A stretch of DNA of 64,000 nucleotides, taken from contig NZ_JACRSV010000005.1 of assembly GCF_014384905.1 (NCBI RefSeq), positions 1 to 64,000 of the forward strand, in the 5' to 3' direction. Origin of the DNA: Fumia xinanensis. GTDB taxonomy: Bacteria; Bacillota; Clostridia; Oscillospirales; Ruminococcaceae. A model generated the notes under the pieces. That model was not told the DNA's origin, did no database searches, and saw nothing but the letters and a program-made list of their open reading frames with translations. How positions within the stretch are numbered: position 1 is the stretch's first letter; each line of letters begins with the position of its first letter. Shown piece by piece: positions 1 to 7,453 of this stretch. The translations under genes and the position numbers were made by a program.

Positions 1-45
1 ATCCTCTCCGCCGCTTCTTCCTGGCCTTCAAGTGACAGCTTGTCT

Positions 46-74
46 ATATTACCACACCCTTCCCCCTTTGTCAA
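46..74 (-). promoter_or_regulatory. Leftward sigma-A type promoter, gene outside window
   Basis: On the minus strand TTGACA (69-74) and TAATAT (46-51) are separated by exactly 17 bp. Transcription would run off the left edge. No start codon is visible in the remaining 40 bases, so the product is unknown; the transcribed part is purine-rich and could be a leader or an RNA gene. Confidence 0.5.
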
Positions 75-169
75 CACCGTTCTCCCTCTTTCTTCCCTTT
101 TCAGCATTCTTTATGGTTTCATCTAATTTCTCTGGTTTCTTTTTAGGCCCTTTGTATAGTTGGACTTTC

Positions 170-198
170 TTGACTTTACTATATGAAAGCATTATAAT
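170..198 (+). promoter_or_regulatory. azlCD promoter
   Basis: TTGACT (170-175) and TATAAT (193-198) have a 17-bp spacer. The expected transcript start near 205 lies upstream of the TTG at 236 and downstream of the in-frame ATG at 32, which argues for the shorter AzlC protein. Confidence 0.65.
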
Positions 199-235
199 AT
201 TGCTAATTTTATGCTTTATAAGGGAGAGAGTCATT

Positions 236-934
236 TTGGAGGAAAAGAAAAAGGCCCTAAAAGCTGCCTTTCCGCACACTATTCCCGTTTTGACCGGCTT
301 CATTGTCTTGGGAGCAGCTTATGGAATTTTAATGACCGAAGCCGGTTATTCTTGGGTCTGGACTGTGCTCACCTGTACATTTGTATTCGCGGGTTCCATG
401 CAGTTTGTCTCTGTAGGAATGCTTTCTTTGGGCTTTCATCCCATAAGCGCCGTATTAATGACGCTCATGGTCAATGCCCGCCATCTTTTTTATGGAATTT
501 CCATGCTTCAAAAATTTAATAGCGCTGGCAAACTCAAGCTGTATCTGATTTTCAGTTTATGTGATGAAACTTTTTCGATTCTCTGTACTGCCCATCCTCC
601 TGCGGGTGTAAGCTACAAATGGTTTATGTTCTTTATTGCTGTTTTAGATCATTTATATTGGATTATGGGAGGATTACTGGGGTCGGTGCTGGGCTCCTTC
701 CTCACATTCAACACCAAGGGAATAGATTTCGTCCTCACTGCGCTCTTCGTCGTTATTTTCATCAATCAGTGGAAGGCTACGAAAAACCATCTCCCCGTAA
801 TAGTTGGGGTGGGAGCCTCTCTCATTTGTCTGATACTCTTTGGCCCCTCCAATTTCCTTATTCCCGCTATGATCGTTATTCTACTATTGATTACTCTTCT
901 GAAAAAGCCTATGGAAAAGGAGGAACTGCTATGA
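236..934 (+). CDS. azlC: AzlC family branched-chain amino acid exporter, large subunit
   Basis: Predicted inner-membrane permease of about 232 residues with many hydrophobic segments, starting around the conserved AFPHTIPV and AAYGILM region typical of AzlC. AzlC and AzlD together export branched-chain amino acids and their analogues. The frame stays open back to an ATG at 32, but I choose TTG 236: a purine-rich Shine-Dalgarno (221-230) precedes it, the promoter at 170-198 would exclude the ATG, and 232 residues is the usual family length. Its stop overlaps the start of azlD by four bases (ATGA), so the two are translationally coupled. Confidence 0.85.
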   Translation: MEEKKKALKAAFPHTIPVLTGFIVLGAAYGILMTEAGYSWVWTVLTCTFVFAGSMQFVSVGMLSLGFHPISAVLMTLMVNARHLFYGISMLQKFNSAGKLKLYLIFSLCDETFSILCTAHPPAGVSYKWFMFFIAVLDHLYWIMGGLLGSVLGSFLTFNTKGIDFVLTALFVVIFINQWKATKNHLPVIVGVGASLICLILFGPSNFLIPAMIVILLLITLLKKPMEKEELL

Positions 935-1260
935 CTATCCTCCAGTCAGCTTTATTTTTTAGCATCGTTGCCGTCACTACAGCGTTGACCCGTGCTTTGC
1001 CTTTTCTTCTCTTTCCGTCCAGCAAGCAAACGCCAAAATACATTATATATCTCGGCAATGTAATTCCTTTTGCCATGATTGGTATGCTGGTCGTCTACTG
1101 TCTTAAAAATATTTCCCTAGCCGCTTTTCCATTTGGACTTCCTGAAATCATTGCAATTGCCGTCATTGCAGTTCTTCACCTGTGGAAAGGAAATACCCTG
1201 CTGAGCATAGGCATCGGTACTGTGACCTACATGATTTTGGTGCAATTCGTATTTATATAG
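931..1260 (+). CDS. azlD: AzlD family branched-chain amino acid exporter, small subunit
   Basis: A 109-residue hydrophobic protein with three to four membrane segments, starting MTILQSALFF, with the RALPFLLFP segment near residue 24 that is typical of AzlD. It is the small partner of AzlC in branched-chain amino acid export. The start overlaps the azlC stop, and an AGGAGG-like site lies inside the azlC 3' end. The stop at 1258-1260 sits directly against the A-run of a former bidirectional terminator, which the mobile element has interrupted, so azlD may now lack an efficient terminator. Confidence 0.85.
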   Translation: MTILQSALFFSIVAVTTALTRALPFLLFPSSKQTPKYIIYLGNVIPFAMIGMLVVYCLKNISLAAFPFGLPEIIAIAVIAVLHLWKGNTLLSIGIGTVTYMILVQFVFI

Positions 1261-1286
1261 AAAAAAGCTCCCGACGGGCGGGGCTT

Positions 1287-1299
1287 CGTAAAACAGTTA
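1287..1299 (+). repeat. Left terminal inverted repeat of the element
   Basis: CGTAAAACAGTTA is a perfect 13-base match, inverted, to 16345-16357 at the other end. A third, near-identical copy in the same orientation as this one starts at 16321. These are probable recombinase-binding arms. Just inside lie a 9-bp hairpin (1312-1333) and a GGCGTGAC/GTCACGCC hairpin with a TTCG loop (1338-1357) that overlaps the recombinase stop codon. Confidence 0.65.
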
Positions 1300-1350
1300 T
1301 TTTGAAAAATGCTTGAAAACGACTGTTTTCAAGGGACGGCGTGACTTCGG

Positions 1351-3093
1351 TCACGCCGTTTCCTTTTTCGCAAGTTCTTCCAAGGGGATAAAGCCGATAC
1401 CGTCATATTCGATGTGGATCTTCTGTCTGCGCTTACCGCTGGACTTGTCGGGTGCTTCCACATAGATCGCCTTTATCAGCTCTCGCAGCATACACGGGTC
1501 GATTTCCTCGATGTCCACATATTTGTCTGCCGTTCGGATGAACCTCTCAATATTTTCGTTCTGTCTTTCCTGTACTTCAATTTCCTGTCGCAGAGCGACA
1601 ACCTCTGCTTCAAGTTGTTTTTGTTCCGCTTCGTAGTTCTGGCTCATCATCTCGAACCGCTCGTCATTCAGCTTGCCTTTCACGTTGTCCTCGTAGATCT
1701 TGACGAACAACCTTTTCAGTTCAGCGATACGGCGCTCATTGCGTTCAAGCTGTTTACGGCTCGTCTGTAGCTTTTCTGCTGACTCCAACTGGAGCTGTTG
1801 TTCCATTACGAAGATGAAATGCTGACGGTATCTGAGGATATACCCCATCACCAACTGGATGTGCTTCAGCACCATTCGCTCCAATACAGACTCACGGATG
1901 AAGTGCGTTCCGCACTTGTCCTTGTGTTTCCAATGAAGCGAACAATCGAAGAAAGCACCCTCACGTTTGCCGTTGTTGGTAGCTCCGTAGTACAGCTTCT
2001 CTCCACAATCAGCACAGTACACCAAACCGGAGAAGGTGCTTGTACATCCCGACTTGGTTTTGCGCTGTCGCTGTTGGCGAATGATTTGCACTTTCTCAAA
2101 GACATCCTTTTCGATAATGGCTTCGTGGGTGTCCTCGAAGATGGCCTGCTTTTCGATGGGATTATCCCTTTGCTTCTTGTCCCAGATGGAATTGGTGTAG
2201 GTCTTGAAGTTAACCGTGCAGCCTGTGTACTCTCTGCGTTCTAAGATATGAACTACGGTGCTTGCGTTCCACCCGCATGGGTTTTCTGCTGCGGTATTGG
2301 GACTCTTGATGCCCATGCTGTTCTTGTAGGCGGTAGGAGTGAGAACTCCATCTTCTTTTAGCTGATTGGCGATCTGCGAAGGGCCTCGCCCGTTCATGCA
2401 CATATCAAAGATACGCTTCACAACGGATGCCGCTTCGGGGTCAACAAGCCAAGTCTGCGGATTCTCTTTGTCCTTGATGTAGCCGTAAGGAACATTGGTG
2501 GTAAGCGGTACGCCACGCTCGCCCTTTGCTTTCTGCACAGCACGAATTTTGCGGCTGGTATCTTTTGCGAAAAACTCATTGAACCAGTTTTTGATACCTG
2601 CCATGTCGCACTCGGCGCTGTTCATGTCGATGGAATCGAAGTGGTCATTGATGGCGATATATCGAACACCGCTTTTCGGGAAAACGATGTTGATATACAA
2701 GGTGGTCAACGCCGAGTTTCGTCCAAGTCTTGAAAGGTCTTTGGTGATGATCGTGCCAACACGACCTGCCTTTACCTCTGTAAGCATCTTTTGGAAACCG
2801 GGGCGATTGTCAAAGTCAACACCGCTGTAACCGTCATCCACAAAGAATGTGGGATTCGGAAAATGATTCTGCTTTGCGTATTGAAGGAGGATCATTTTTT
2901 GCGTCTGTATCGAATTTGACTCGTCAGCCTTTTCGCCAGCCTTATCATCCTTCATATCCTCAACAGACAGTCTGCAATAAAGGGCTGTGATTTTGTCTGT
3001 TGCTCCTAACATTTCTGTTTCCTCCTCAATCGGAGCAACTGTCAGTACAGGATTGGCTGTCTCTATTATATCAAACTTCTGAATTTCTGTCAT
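1351..3093 (-). CDS. Large serine recombinase (TnpX type)
   Basis: The integrase/excisionase of the element. Order: resolvase catalytic domain (about residues 35-190) with nucleophile Ser43 in YCRLS and the DLSRLGR motif near 119; recombinase domain (about 200-320); zinc ribbon with Cys360, Cys363, Cys384 and Cys394; charged coiled coil (about 435-510). The 580-residue length fits large serine recombinases, somewhat shorter than Tn4451 TnpX. The start chosen (3093) overlaps the stop of the upstream TnpW-like gene as ATGA. A second start at 3012 (MLGATDK) has a stronger GAGGAGG site eight bases upstream and would give the N-terminus more usual for the family. Either is possible. Confidence 0.93.
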   Translation of the reverse strand: MTEIQKFDIIETANPVLTVAPIEEETEMLGATDKITALYCRLSVEDMKDDKAGEKADESNSIQTQKMILLQYAKQNHFPNPTFFVDDGYSGVDFDNRPGFQKMLTEVKAGRVGTIITKDLSRLGRNSALTTLYINIVFPKSGVRYIAINDHFDSIDMNSAECDMAGIKNWFNEFFAKDTSRKIRAVQKAKGERGVPLTTNVPYGYIKDKENPQTWLVDPEAASVVKRIFDMCMNGRGPSQIANQLKEDGVLTPTAYKNSMGIKSPNTAAENPCGWNASTVVHILERREYTGCTVNFKTYTNSIWDKKQRDNPIEKQAIFEDTHEAIIEKDVFEKVQIIRQQRQRKTKSGCTSTFSGLVYCADCGEKLYYGATNNGKREGAFFDCSLHWKHKDKCGTHFIRESVLERMVLKHIQLVMGYILRYRQHFIFVMEQQLQLESAEKLQTSRKQLERNERRIAELKRLFVKIYEDNVKGKLNDERFEMMSQNYEAEQKQLEAEVVALRQEIEVQERQNENIERFIRTADKYVDIEEIDPCMLRELIKAIYVEAPDKSSGKRRQKIHIEYDGIGFIPLEELAKKETA

Positions 3094-3452
3094 TGATGTC
3101 CCCCTAACTGATTTGTAAACTTTCTCGTTGCGATGCGCTCCAACTTACGGATGAAGCTGTCCTCACCCTCATAGCTGCCGGTGATGGTGTAGACTGTTCC
3201 GTTGATTTCTTCGGTAACGGTCAGCTCCGGAATCCAGTAGGCAGAAATGTTTTTGACCACAATGTTGCCGTTTTCATCGAAACGAATATTGCGGCGAGGT
3301 GCATCCGCTGGCGTCGGCTCATGCTTCCAATACGGGTCGGGGTTGGAGAAATGGTAGCAAGGTATCTCGTCATCTTCGGGTACGGTCAAGGAACTAAACC
3401 ACTCTTTTAGTTCCTCTGGTGTCATGTCGATTGCTTTCTTTTGTTCACTCAT
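3090..3452 (-). CDS. Small transposon-encoded protein, TnpW-like
   Basis: A 120-residue acidic protein directly upstream of, and overlapping, the recombinase gene. The C-terminal third (TVYTITGSYEGEDSF, then KLERI) resembles the short TnpW-type proteins found beside TnpX recombinases; the N-terminal 70 residues (MTPEELKEWF, then a Pro/Asp-rich stretch) are not something I can assign. The start at 3452 (MSEQKK) is chosen over an upstream in-frame codon because AAAGGA lies eight bases before it. No enzymatic motif is visible. The position suggests an accessory or directionality role, which is inference. Confidence 0.6.
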   Translation of the reverse strand: MSEQKKAIDMTPEELKEWFSSLTVPEDDEIPCYHFSNPDPYWKHEPTPADAPRRNIRFDENGNIVVKNISAYWIPELTVTEEINGTVYTITGSYEGEDSFIRKLERIATRKFTNQLGGHQ

Positions 3453-3536
3453 CGTAAAAATCCTTTCTTGAGTTGATAGTATCAAGTGGACAAATTGTCC
3501 ACTTGATCGGATAGGAATGGAATCGAAGGGAAGGAA

Positions 3537-5009
3537 TTATCGTTCCTCCTGTTTGCGGTTATCTTTCTTCTCACGTGTATGCTCAGTGTTGCCAAGTCCT
3601 TTGTTCACGCAGGACTGAATGTGCCAAATGCGTTTATGCTCGTCACGGATAGCAACAAACTTGGAATAGGTTTCTGCGTGAGTCTGTTCAAGCATTGCGT
3701 ACTCCTTGTCCAGTAGTTTCTGGTCGTACTTTCCCTCGGGGAATACTTCCAAAAGCTTCCGTCTCACAGCGTAATACTGCTTCAATTCCTTTTCGTGCTC
3801 TGCCTTGTATTTCGCCTTTGCCTTGTCGAACTTGATTTTCTGTAAGCCGTCTACAATCGGTTTCAGCTCTCTCATGATAGAAGCGTATTCAGGCATCTTG
3901 TGGATTTCTTTCATGCGGGCAGTTTCCGCATCCATGGTAATTTTCAATTCGTCAACGGTGTCTCTGAGGGTCGATACACGGCTTTCCAAATCTTCGATGG
4001 TGTAGATTTCGCTGGCTATAAGATAATGGACCATCTCGTTCAGTTCCTTCAGATTGCTGACCTTGGCTTTCTGCGAATAAGCTTTGGCATTACGCATATC
4101 AAAATATCTTTGCAGAGGAATGATAACGGGATCGGATTGCGGCTTATTCAGCTCCGCCTTGATCTCTTTGATTGTTTCAAGCAGGAGGGACAGATTCTTA
4201 CGAAGATTGCGGATAAAAGCATTGGTTCTTCTGATCCAACGATTGAACTCGCCCTTTTCTGTCTTGATGCCTTTCTTCTCCATGGCTCGGACTGTCGGGC
4301 CTTCGTGCCTTGTGGGGAGAAGCTCCACGCCTTGCCGTTCATAGCTGCGGTGGTCGATGTGAACATCCAGGCCTTTTTCTTCAAACTTGGCGTTGCACAT
4401 CACCGCCCATTGCTCACGCCAGAACTCCAAGGTTTCCGCAGAACCCCAATCGGTGGTAGGCACTGCGTTGAACACATAATCGCCTTTGCCATCGGGGATG
4501 CGGCTGCCGTTTTCATCAAGCACATATTCTCGTCTTTGCTTCAATCCCCATTTTCCGTTTTGCTCGATAGGGCGAATGGGACACAGAAAGTGAAAGTGCG
4601 GATTGTTGATGCCGCCTTCTTCTCGCTCCGGTTCGTGAACAGCGAAGTCAACCACCATGCCACGACTGACAAAATGTTCTGCAAGGAATTGTCTTGCAAG
4701 AGCAATGTTTTCTTCCTGGGTAAATTCATTTTGAAAGGCAATATCGAAGCTGTAGGCAAGCTGCGCTTTCTTTCCTTTCTCCACTTTCTCAACGGCATTC
4801 CATAATGTTTCTCGGTCTGCATACGCTCTCGGTGCGTGGGGTGGCAGTAAGATTTCGGAACAAATCACACCGCCCTTGTTGGTGTAGTCGCTGTCCTCGC
4901 CGTAATACTCGCTGTGCAGTTTTTCGCCTGCTCGGTAGGCAGCGGATGCCACAACGGATTGACCTTCGCTGCGCTTGATTTGATCTACATGGAAATGATA
5001 TAAAGCGAT
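3537..5009 (-). CDS. MobA/MobL family relaxase with apparent ATC start
   Basis: The nicking relaxase for mobilization. The N-terminal domain carries the MobA/MobL signatures SAAYRAGE, HFHFLCPIRP (metal-binding His cluster) and IDHRSYERQG; the C-terminal half (about residues 270-490) is charged and helical. Homologues begin MALYHFHV. Here the same residues are encoded, but the first codon is ATC (5007-5009) instead of ATG, six bases after a strong AAGGAGGGG site that overlaps the DUF3847 stop. The first canonical start is a GTG at 4952 without a good ribosome site and would delete the first 19 residues, including the conserved YHFH segment. Either a rare ATC start is used or the gene is translationally crippled. 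Confidence 0.82.
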   Translation of the reverse strand: MALYHFHVDQIKRSEGQSVVASAAYRAGEKLHSEYYGEDSDYTNKGGVICSEILLPPHAPRAYADRETLWNAVEKVEKGKKAQLAYSFDIAFQNEFTQEENIALARQFLAEHFVSRGMVVDFAVHEPEREEGGINNPHFHFLCPIRPIEQNGKWGLKQRREYVLDENGSRIPDGKGDYVFNAVPTTDWGSAETLEFWREQWAVMCNAKFEEKGLDVHIDHRSYERQGVELLPTRHEGPTVRAMEKKGIKTEKGEFNRWIRRTNAFIRNLRKNLSLLLETIKEIKAELNKPQSDPVIIPLQRYFDMRNAKAYSQKAKVSNLKELNEMVHYLIASEIYTIEDLESRVSTLRDTVDELKITMDAETARMKEIHKMPEYASIMRELKPIVDGLQKIKFDKAKAKYKAEHEKELKQYYAVRRKLLEVFPEGKYDQKLLDKEYAMLEQTHAETYSKFVAIRDEHKRIWHIQSCVNKGLGNTEHTREKKDNRKQEER

Positions 5010-5011
5010 AC

Positions 5012-5023
5012 TTACCCCTCCTT
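5012..5023 (-). promoter_or_regulatory. Ribosome-binding site deciding the relaxase start
   Basis: AAGGAGGGG (complement of 5015-5023) directly precedes the DUF3847 stop TAA, and the ATC codon at 5009 follows at standard spacing. Nothing comparable precedes the GTG at 4952. Confidence 0.6.
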
Positions 5024-5338
5024 TGCTCGGTGGTTTCTGAAATCGTGAGTCTTCTTCATGCGGTGAAGAACCTGCTGAATATCATCCCTGTGAAAGATAT
5101 ATTCCAGTAGTTCCATCACCTCAGTGATGTCCAACTCCTTGATCTCCGGTGCAATGCTTTCCAAAGTTCCTGCGATGGTGCAGAGACGATGTGTGCGGCG
5201 TTTGCGTTCACCATCTTCGTAATACTTCTGTCGGTTTTCCAGTCGGGTGATTTTGTGGTCGAGTTGTTCGATTTCTTTTTCGTTTTTCTCTTTTTCTGCT
5301 TTGAGCCTTTCAAGCTCGGGATTAGGTTTGTAGTCCAT
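5012..5338 (-). CDS. DUF3847 family mobilization accessory protein
   Basis: A 108-residue, highly charged protein: residues 5-50 form a Lys/Glu-rich coiled coil, followed by the RRTHRLCTIAGTLE segment typical of DUF3847 proteins, and a C-terminal helical part. In related elements this family sits immediately before the MobA/MobL relaxase, as here, and is presumed to act as a DNA-binding relaxosome accessory or regulator; biochemical function is unproven. AAGGAGG is well placed before ATG 5338. The stop codon is embedded in the region giving the relaxase its ribosome site, so translation is probably coupled. Confidence 0.75.
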   Translation of the reverse strand: MDYKPNPELERLKAEKEKNEKEIEQLDHKITRLENRQKYYEDGERKRRTHRLCTIAGTLESIAPEIKELDITEVMELLEYIFHRDDIQQVLHRMKKTHDFRNHRAKEG

Positions 5339-5394
5339 AGAACCTCCTTTGTGTGATGATTGTTTTCAGCCTTGTGGGGACGGAAGGATTTAAA

Positions 5395-5600
5395 AAATCG
5401 TTTCGTGCTCACAAGGGCGCTGGGATAGCTGTGAAACAGTGCAAGGGGTGCAGCCCCTTGTTCGGAACGGAGTGACGCAGAACAGACGCAACTTCGCAGT
5501 TGTCGGCTGTCAGCCTCGCAGAGCGCACATACGGGTGTGGAACACACCCGTATAGAAGTGCGCCTTTAGTAAACTAAGGGTTAAAAACGCTTTCGCCGTT
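5395..5600 (-). other. Candidate origin of transfer (oriT)
   Basis: Directly upstream of the mobilization genes lies a 17-bp inverted repeat: GCGCAC (5523-5528) plus an 11-bp arm (5529-5539), a GAA loop, the matching 11 bases (5543-5553), then GTGCGC (5558-5563) after a 4-base bulge. The AT-rich TTAGTAAACTAA follows. A second hairpin, CAAGGGG/CCCCTTG, lies at 5442-5460. A strong hairpin followed by an AT-rich asymmetric site next to the relaxase gene is the usual layout of an oriT; the nick site is not identified. Confidence 0.5.
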
Positions 5601-6271
5601 CTACCCGAATGTCGTTCCTGCCCAGGAGTCTCACCCCGACGTTGCTTCGCTCATGTCATCTCAAAGTCATATCCCATTCGGACGGTCATTCAGTTGTTGG
5701 ATGTAGAAGAAAACAAAAAGAGCCGATTACACAGAGCATCAAAAATCGGCGGGAGCATGGCTCTCGCTTCAAAGTGATGTTCTATGTAATCGGCTCTGAA
5801 AAATCAAAGTCGGGTTCTGCTTTCTACAGCTCCCGCCGACAGAACCAAAGGCGTGGTGGAGCAGTTCGGCACTTCCGGTGTGCCGATACCGTGTCGGATG
5901 AAACCGACCTATGGTGAACATTGGTATTCAGTTGTACCACCATTATACAGATACATCACTTATGCGTCAAGATTCTGAATGTCTCTCACTATATTCGGAA
6001 TTTCAAAGAGCGCTTTTCAACGGGGGCAGAAAAAGGCCCCTCTACTGGTTAGGACATTTAGGAGCAAATTATCAACGGGTTTTGGAAAACTTTCTTCATA
6101 TACCTCCAGAAAAAACATTCAGATTCGTACCCGGCGCAGGAAATTTCCTTTCAAGTGGTAGCCGATGGAAGTGGCGTTTTGGGGAGCGGTCTCAGAAAAA
6201 ACTTATCCCCCAATGGTAGCCGACGAGAAAGACATTTTTAGAAGCGTATCAAGAAAAATTTGTAAAAAAAT
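5601..6271. other. Non-coding, hairpin-rich region of the element
   Basis: No convincing gene on either strand. It contains a 23-base imperfect inverted repeat (21 of 23 matching; arms about 5717-5739 and 5776-5798), an 11-base repeat TCGGCGGGAGC (about 5750) with its inverse near 5831-5841 that interlocks with the first, and small hairpins CGGCAC/GTGCCG (about 5863-5882) and GTCGG/CCGAC (about 5894-5910). The sequence GGTAGCCGA recurs near 6160 and 6218. It could be a structured RNA or part of the transfer origin. Confidence 0.4.
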
Positions 6272-6467
6272 AATTCTGCCCAAGTTGGACAGAATTTCTA
6301 AAATCAACTTCCCGACAACTTGTCGGGAATAAAAAACGACCTCCGACCAAGTTGGTCGGAAGTCTAAAATCCAACTTCTGCCCAACTTGGGCAGAAGTTA
6401 AAAATCACTTCGCCGCAAGTTGCAGAAAAGTGGCACAAGCAACTTCGACACAGGTTGTGTCGAAGTT
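6272..6467 (-). repeat. Array of six regularly spaced palindromes with co-varying arms
   Basis: Palindromes centred at 6284, 6319, 6351, 6386, 6419 and 6454 (steps of 35, 32, 35, 33 and 35) share a centre CAASTTG (degenerate in the last) but have different arms, each complementary within its own unit. Stem limits are 6272-6296, 6309-6329, 6338-6364, 6373-6399 (13 bp, perfect), 6406-6432 (degenerate) and 6441-6467. Read on the minus strand, the units at 6272, 6309, 6338, 6373 and 6406 are followed by T-runs of four to seven, like stacked intrinsic terminators. The array lies directly downstream of the HEPN gene at 6519. Confidence 0.7.
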
Positions 6468-6479
6468 AAATTCACGAGA

Positions 6480-6511
6480 AACGGCACTAACTCTTTGTGG
6501 TTAGCGCCGTT
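6480..6511 (-). terminator. Terminator-like hairpin after the cargo operon
   Basis: AACGGC and GCCGTT with inner CTAAC/GTTAG arms (one mismatch) form a strong hairpin eight bases past the stop of the last cargo gene, followed on the minus strand by TTTCT. It is the first of seven consecutive hairpins. Confidence 0.5.
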
Positions 6512-6518
6512 CTTCCAG

Positions 6519-7382
6519 TTATTTGTTTACGCAGAATACTAAATTATCTACATCTGGAAGTTTGTTCAGCTCTGCGCATCGTTTAAGTATCCGATTCAGT
6601 AAATTTGCGGATTCTTCTACTGCACTTTCAAGGTTGTCCTTTGTCTTATTACCATGCACGGCAGAGGAACGTGAAGAATACATTTTTCGTACTTGCTTAA
6701 ATATCTGCTGCGCCTGTGCCTCGTTTTGACCAAGAAAGTTAGCAATATACAGGCTTATTCTAAAGCTAACCTCGGTGTTCACATTAAACAGCGATTCGAT
6801 TCCAGACCAAATAACAGCTAACTGCACACGAGGTACAGAATGCCATCTGTAACTTGCCATGGTGTGTACTGCGGTTTGGAAACTGTCTTTCTCTAAAAGT
6901 TTATATGCCGTTTCATAGTATCTTTCCAACCACGACTCGTCTTCTTCAGATATGTTGTAGATATCTGATAACAGTGCACGTAATTCATAATTGGTTATAT
7001 GAATGTGCTCAGCCTTTGCAATTTGCTCGATTGGCTGATCACTTTGCAGATTGCACATAACATTGTGATTGAATAGAGCACCTAACAAAACACAATCCCA
7101 TTGTGAATTCCATGCATTGGCGATTAGATGTTCTGTGTCATCTCCAATAATATGAAGCTGCGAGGCGATTGTAGGGTTGCATAGCACAGCTATGGAGAAA
7201 TCTATATCATTTTCAAATAACGGCATAACTTCCTGCCACTTTATTGCTGACTTTGCCGGAAAAAGGCAGACCGTATCGTGTAGCCATATTTGTTTTGAGA
7301 CAGAAATGCCATTAACGTATAAATAACATTCATTTCCCATGCCGACCATTCCCACAATTCTCACCTCATTCCAGTTGTTCAT
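6519..7382 (-). CDS. HEPN-domain protein, Apea-HEPN-like
   Basis: A 287-residue soluble protein. The C-terminal 130 residues are helical and contain the HEPN ribonuclease motif R-x4-H (Arg238 to His243, in YSSRSSAVHGN), preceded by an IWSGIESLF helix as in Apea-type HEPN domains. The N-terminal half is not recognisable. HEPN proteins often cut RNA in antiphage and toxin-antitoxin systems; that this one does is inference. It is the last gene of the restriction operon, 71 bases after the DUF6236-like gene, and is followed by the palindrome array. Confidence 0.6.
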   Translation of the reverse strand: MNNWNEVRIVGMVGMGNECYLYVNGISVSKQIWLHDTVCLFPAKSAIKWQEVMPLFENDIDFSIAVLCNPTIASQLHIIGDDTEHLIANAWNSQWDCVLLGALFNHNVMCNLQSDQPIEQIAKAEHIHITNYELRALLSDIYNISEEDESWLERYYETAYKLLEKDSFQTAVHTMASYRWHSVPRVQLAVIWSGIESLFNVNTEVSFRISLYIANFLGQNEAQAQQIFKQVRKMYSSRSSAVHGNKTKDNLESAVEESANLLNRILKRCAELNKLPDVDNLVFCVNK

Positions 7383-7453
7383 ATATCAATCGGATTTTCT
7401 CTACCTTGACAGCAATACAACGAATTGCCACGAGAAATTACCCCACATTAGCT

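Noticed and set aside
1..45. 5' end of RNase P RNA on the minus strand at the left edge
   Set aside because: The leftmost transcribed bases (GGAGAGG) slightly resemble the start of the RNase P conserved region, but only 45 bases are available and one core base differs.
32..235. AzlC starting at ATG 32
   Set aside because: The promoter at 170-198 lies downstream, and the extra 68 residues are unlike AzlC.
5609..5917. Open frames in the non-coding part of the element
   Set aside because: They run through inverted repeats, lack ribosome sites and resemble no protein.
6272..6467. CRISPR array reading of the palindrome array
   Set aside because: Units are palindromes with different arms, spaced by short AT-rich linkers, not identical repeats separated by unique spacers, and no cas genes are present.
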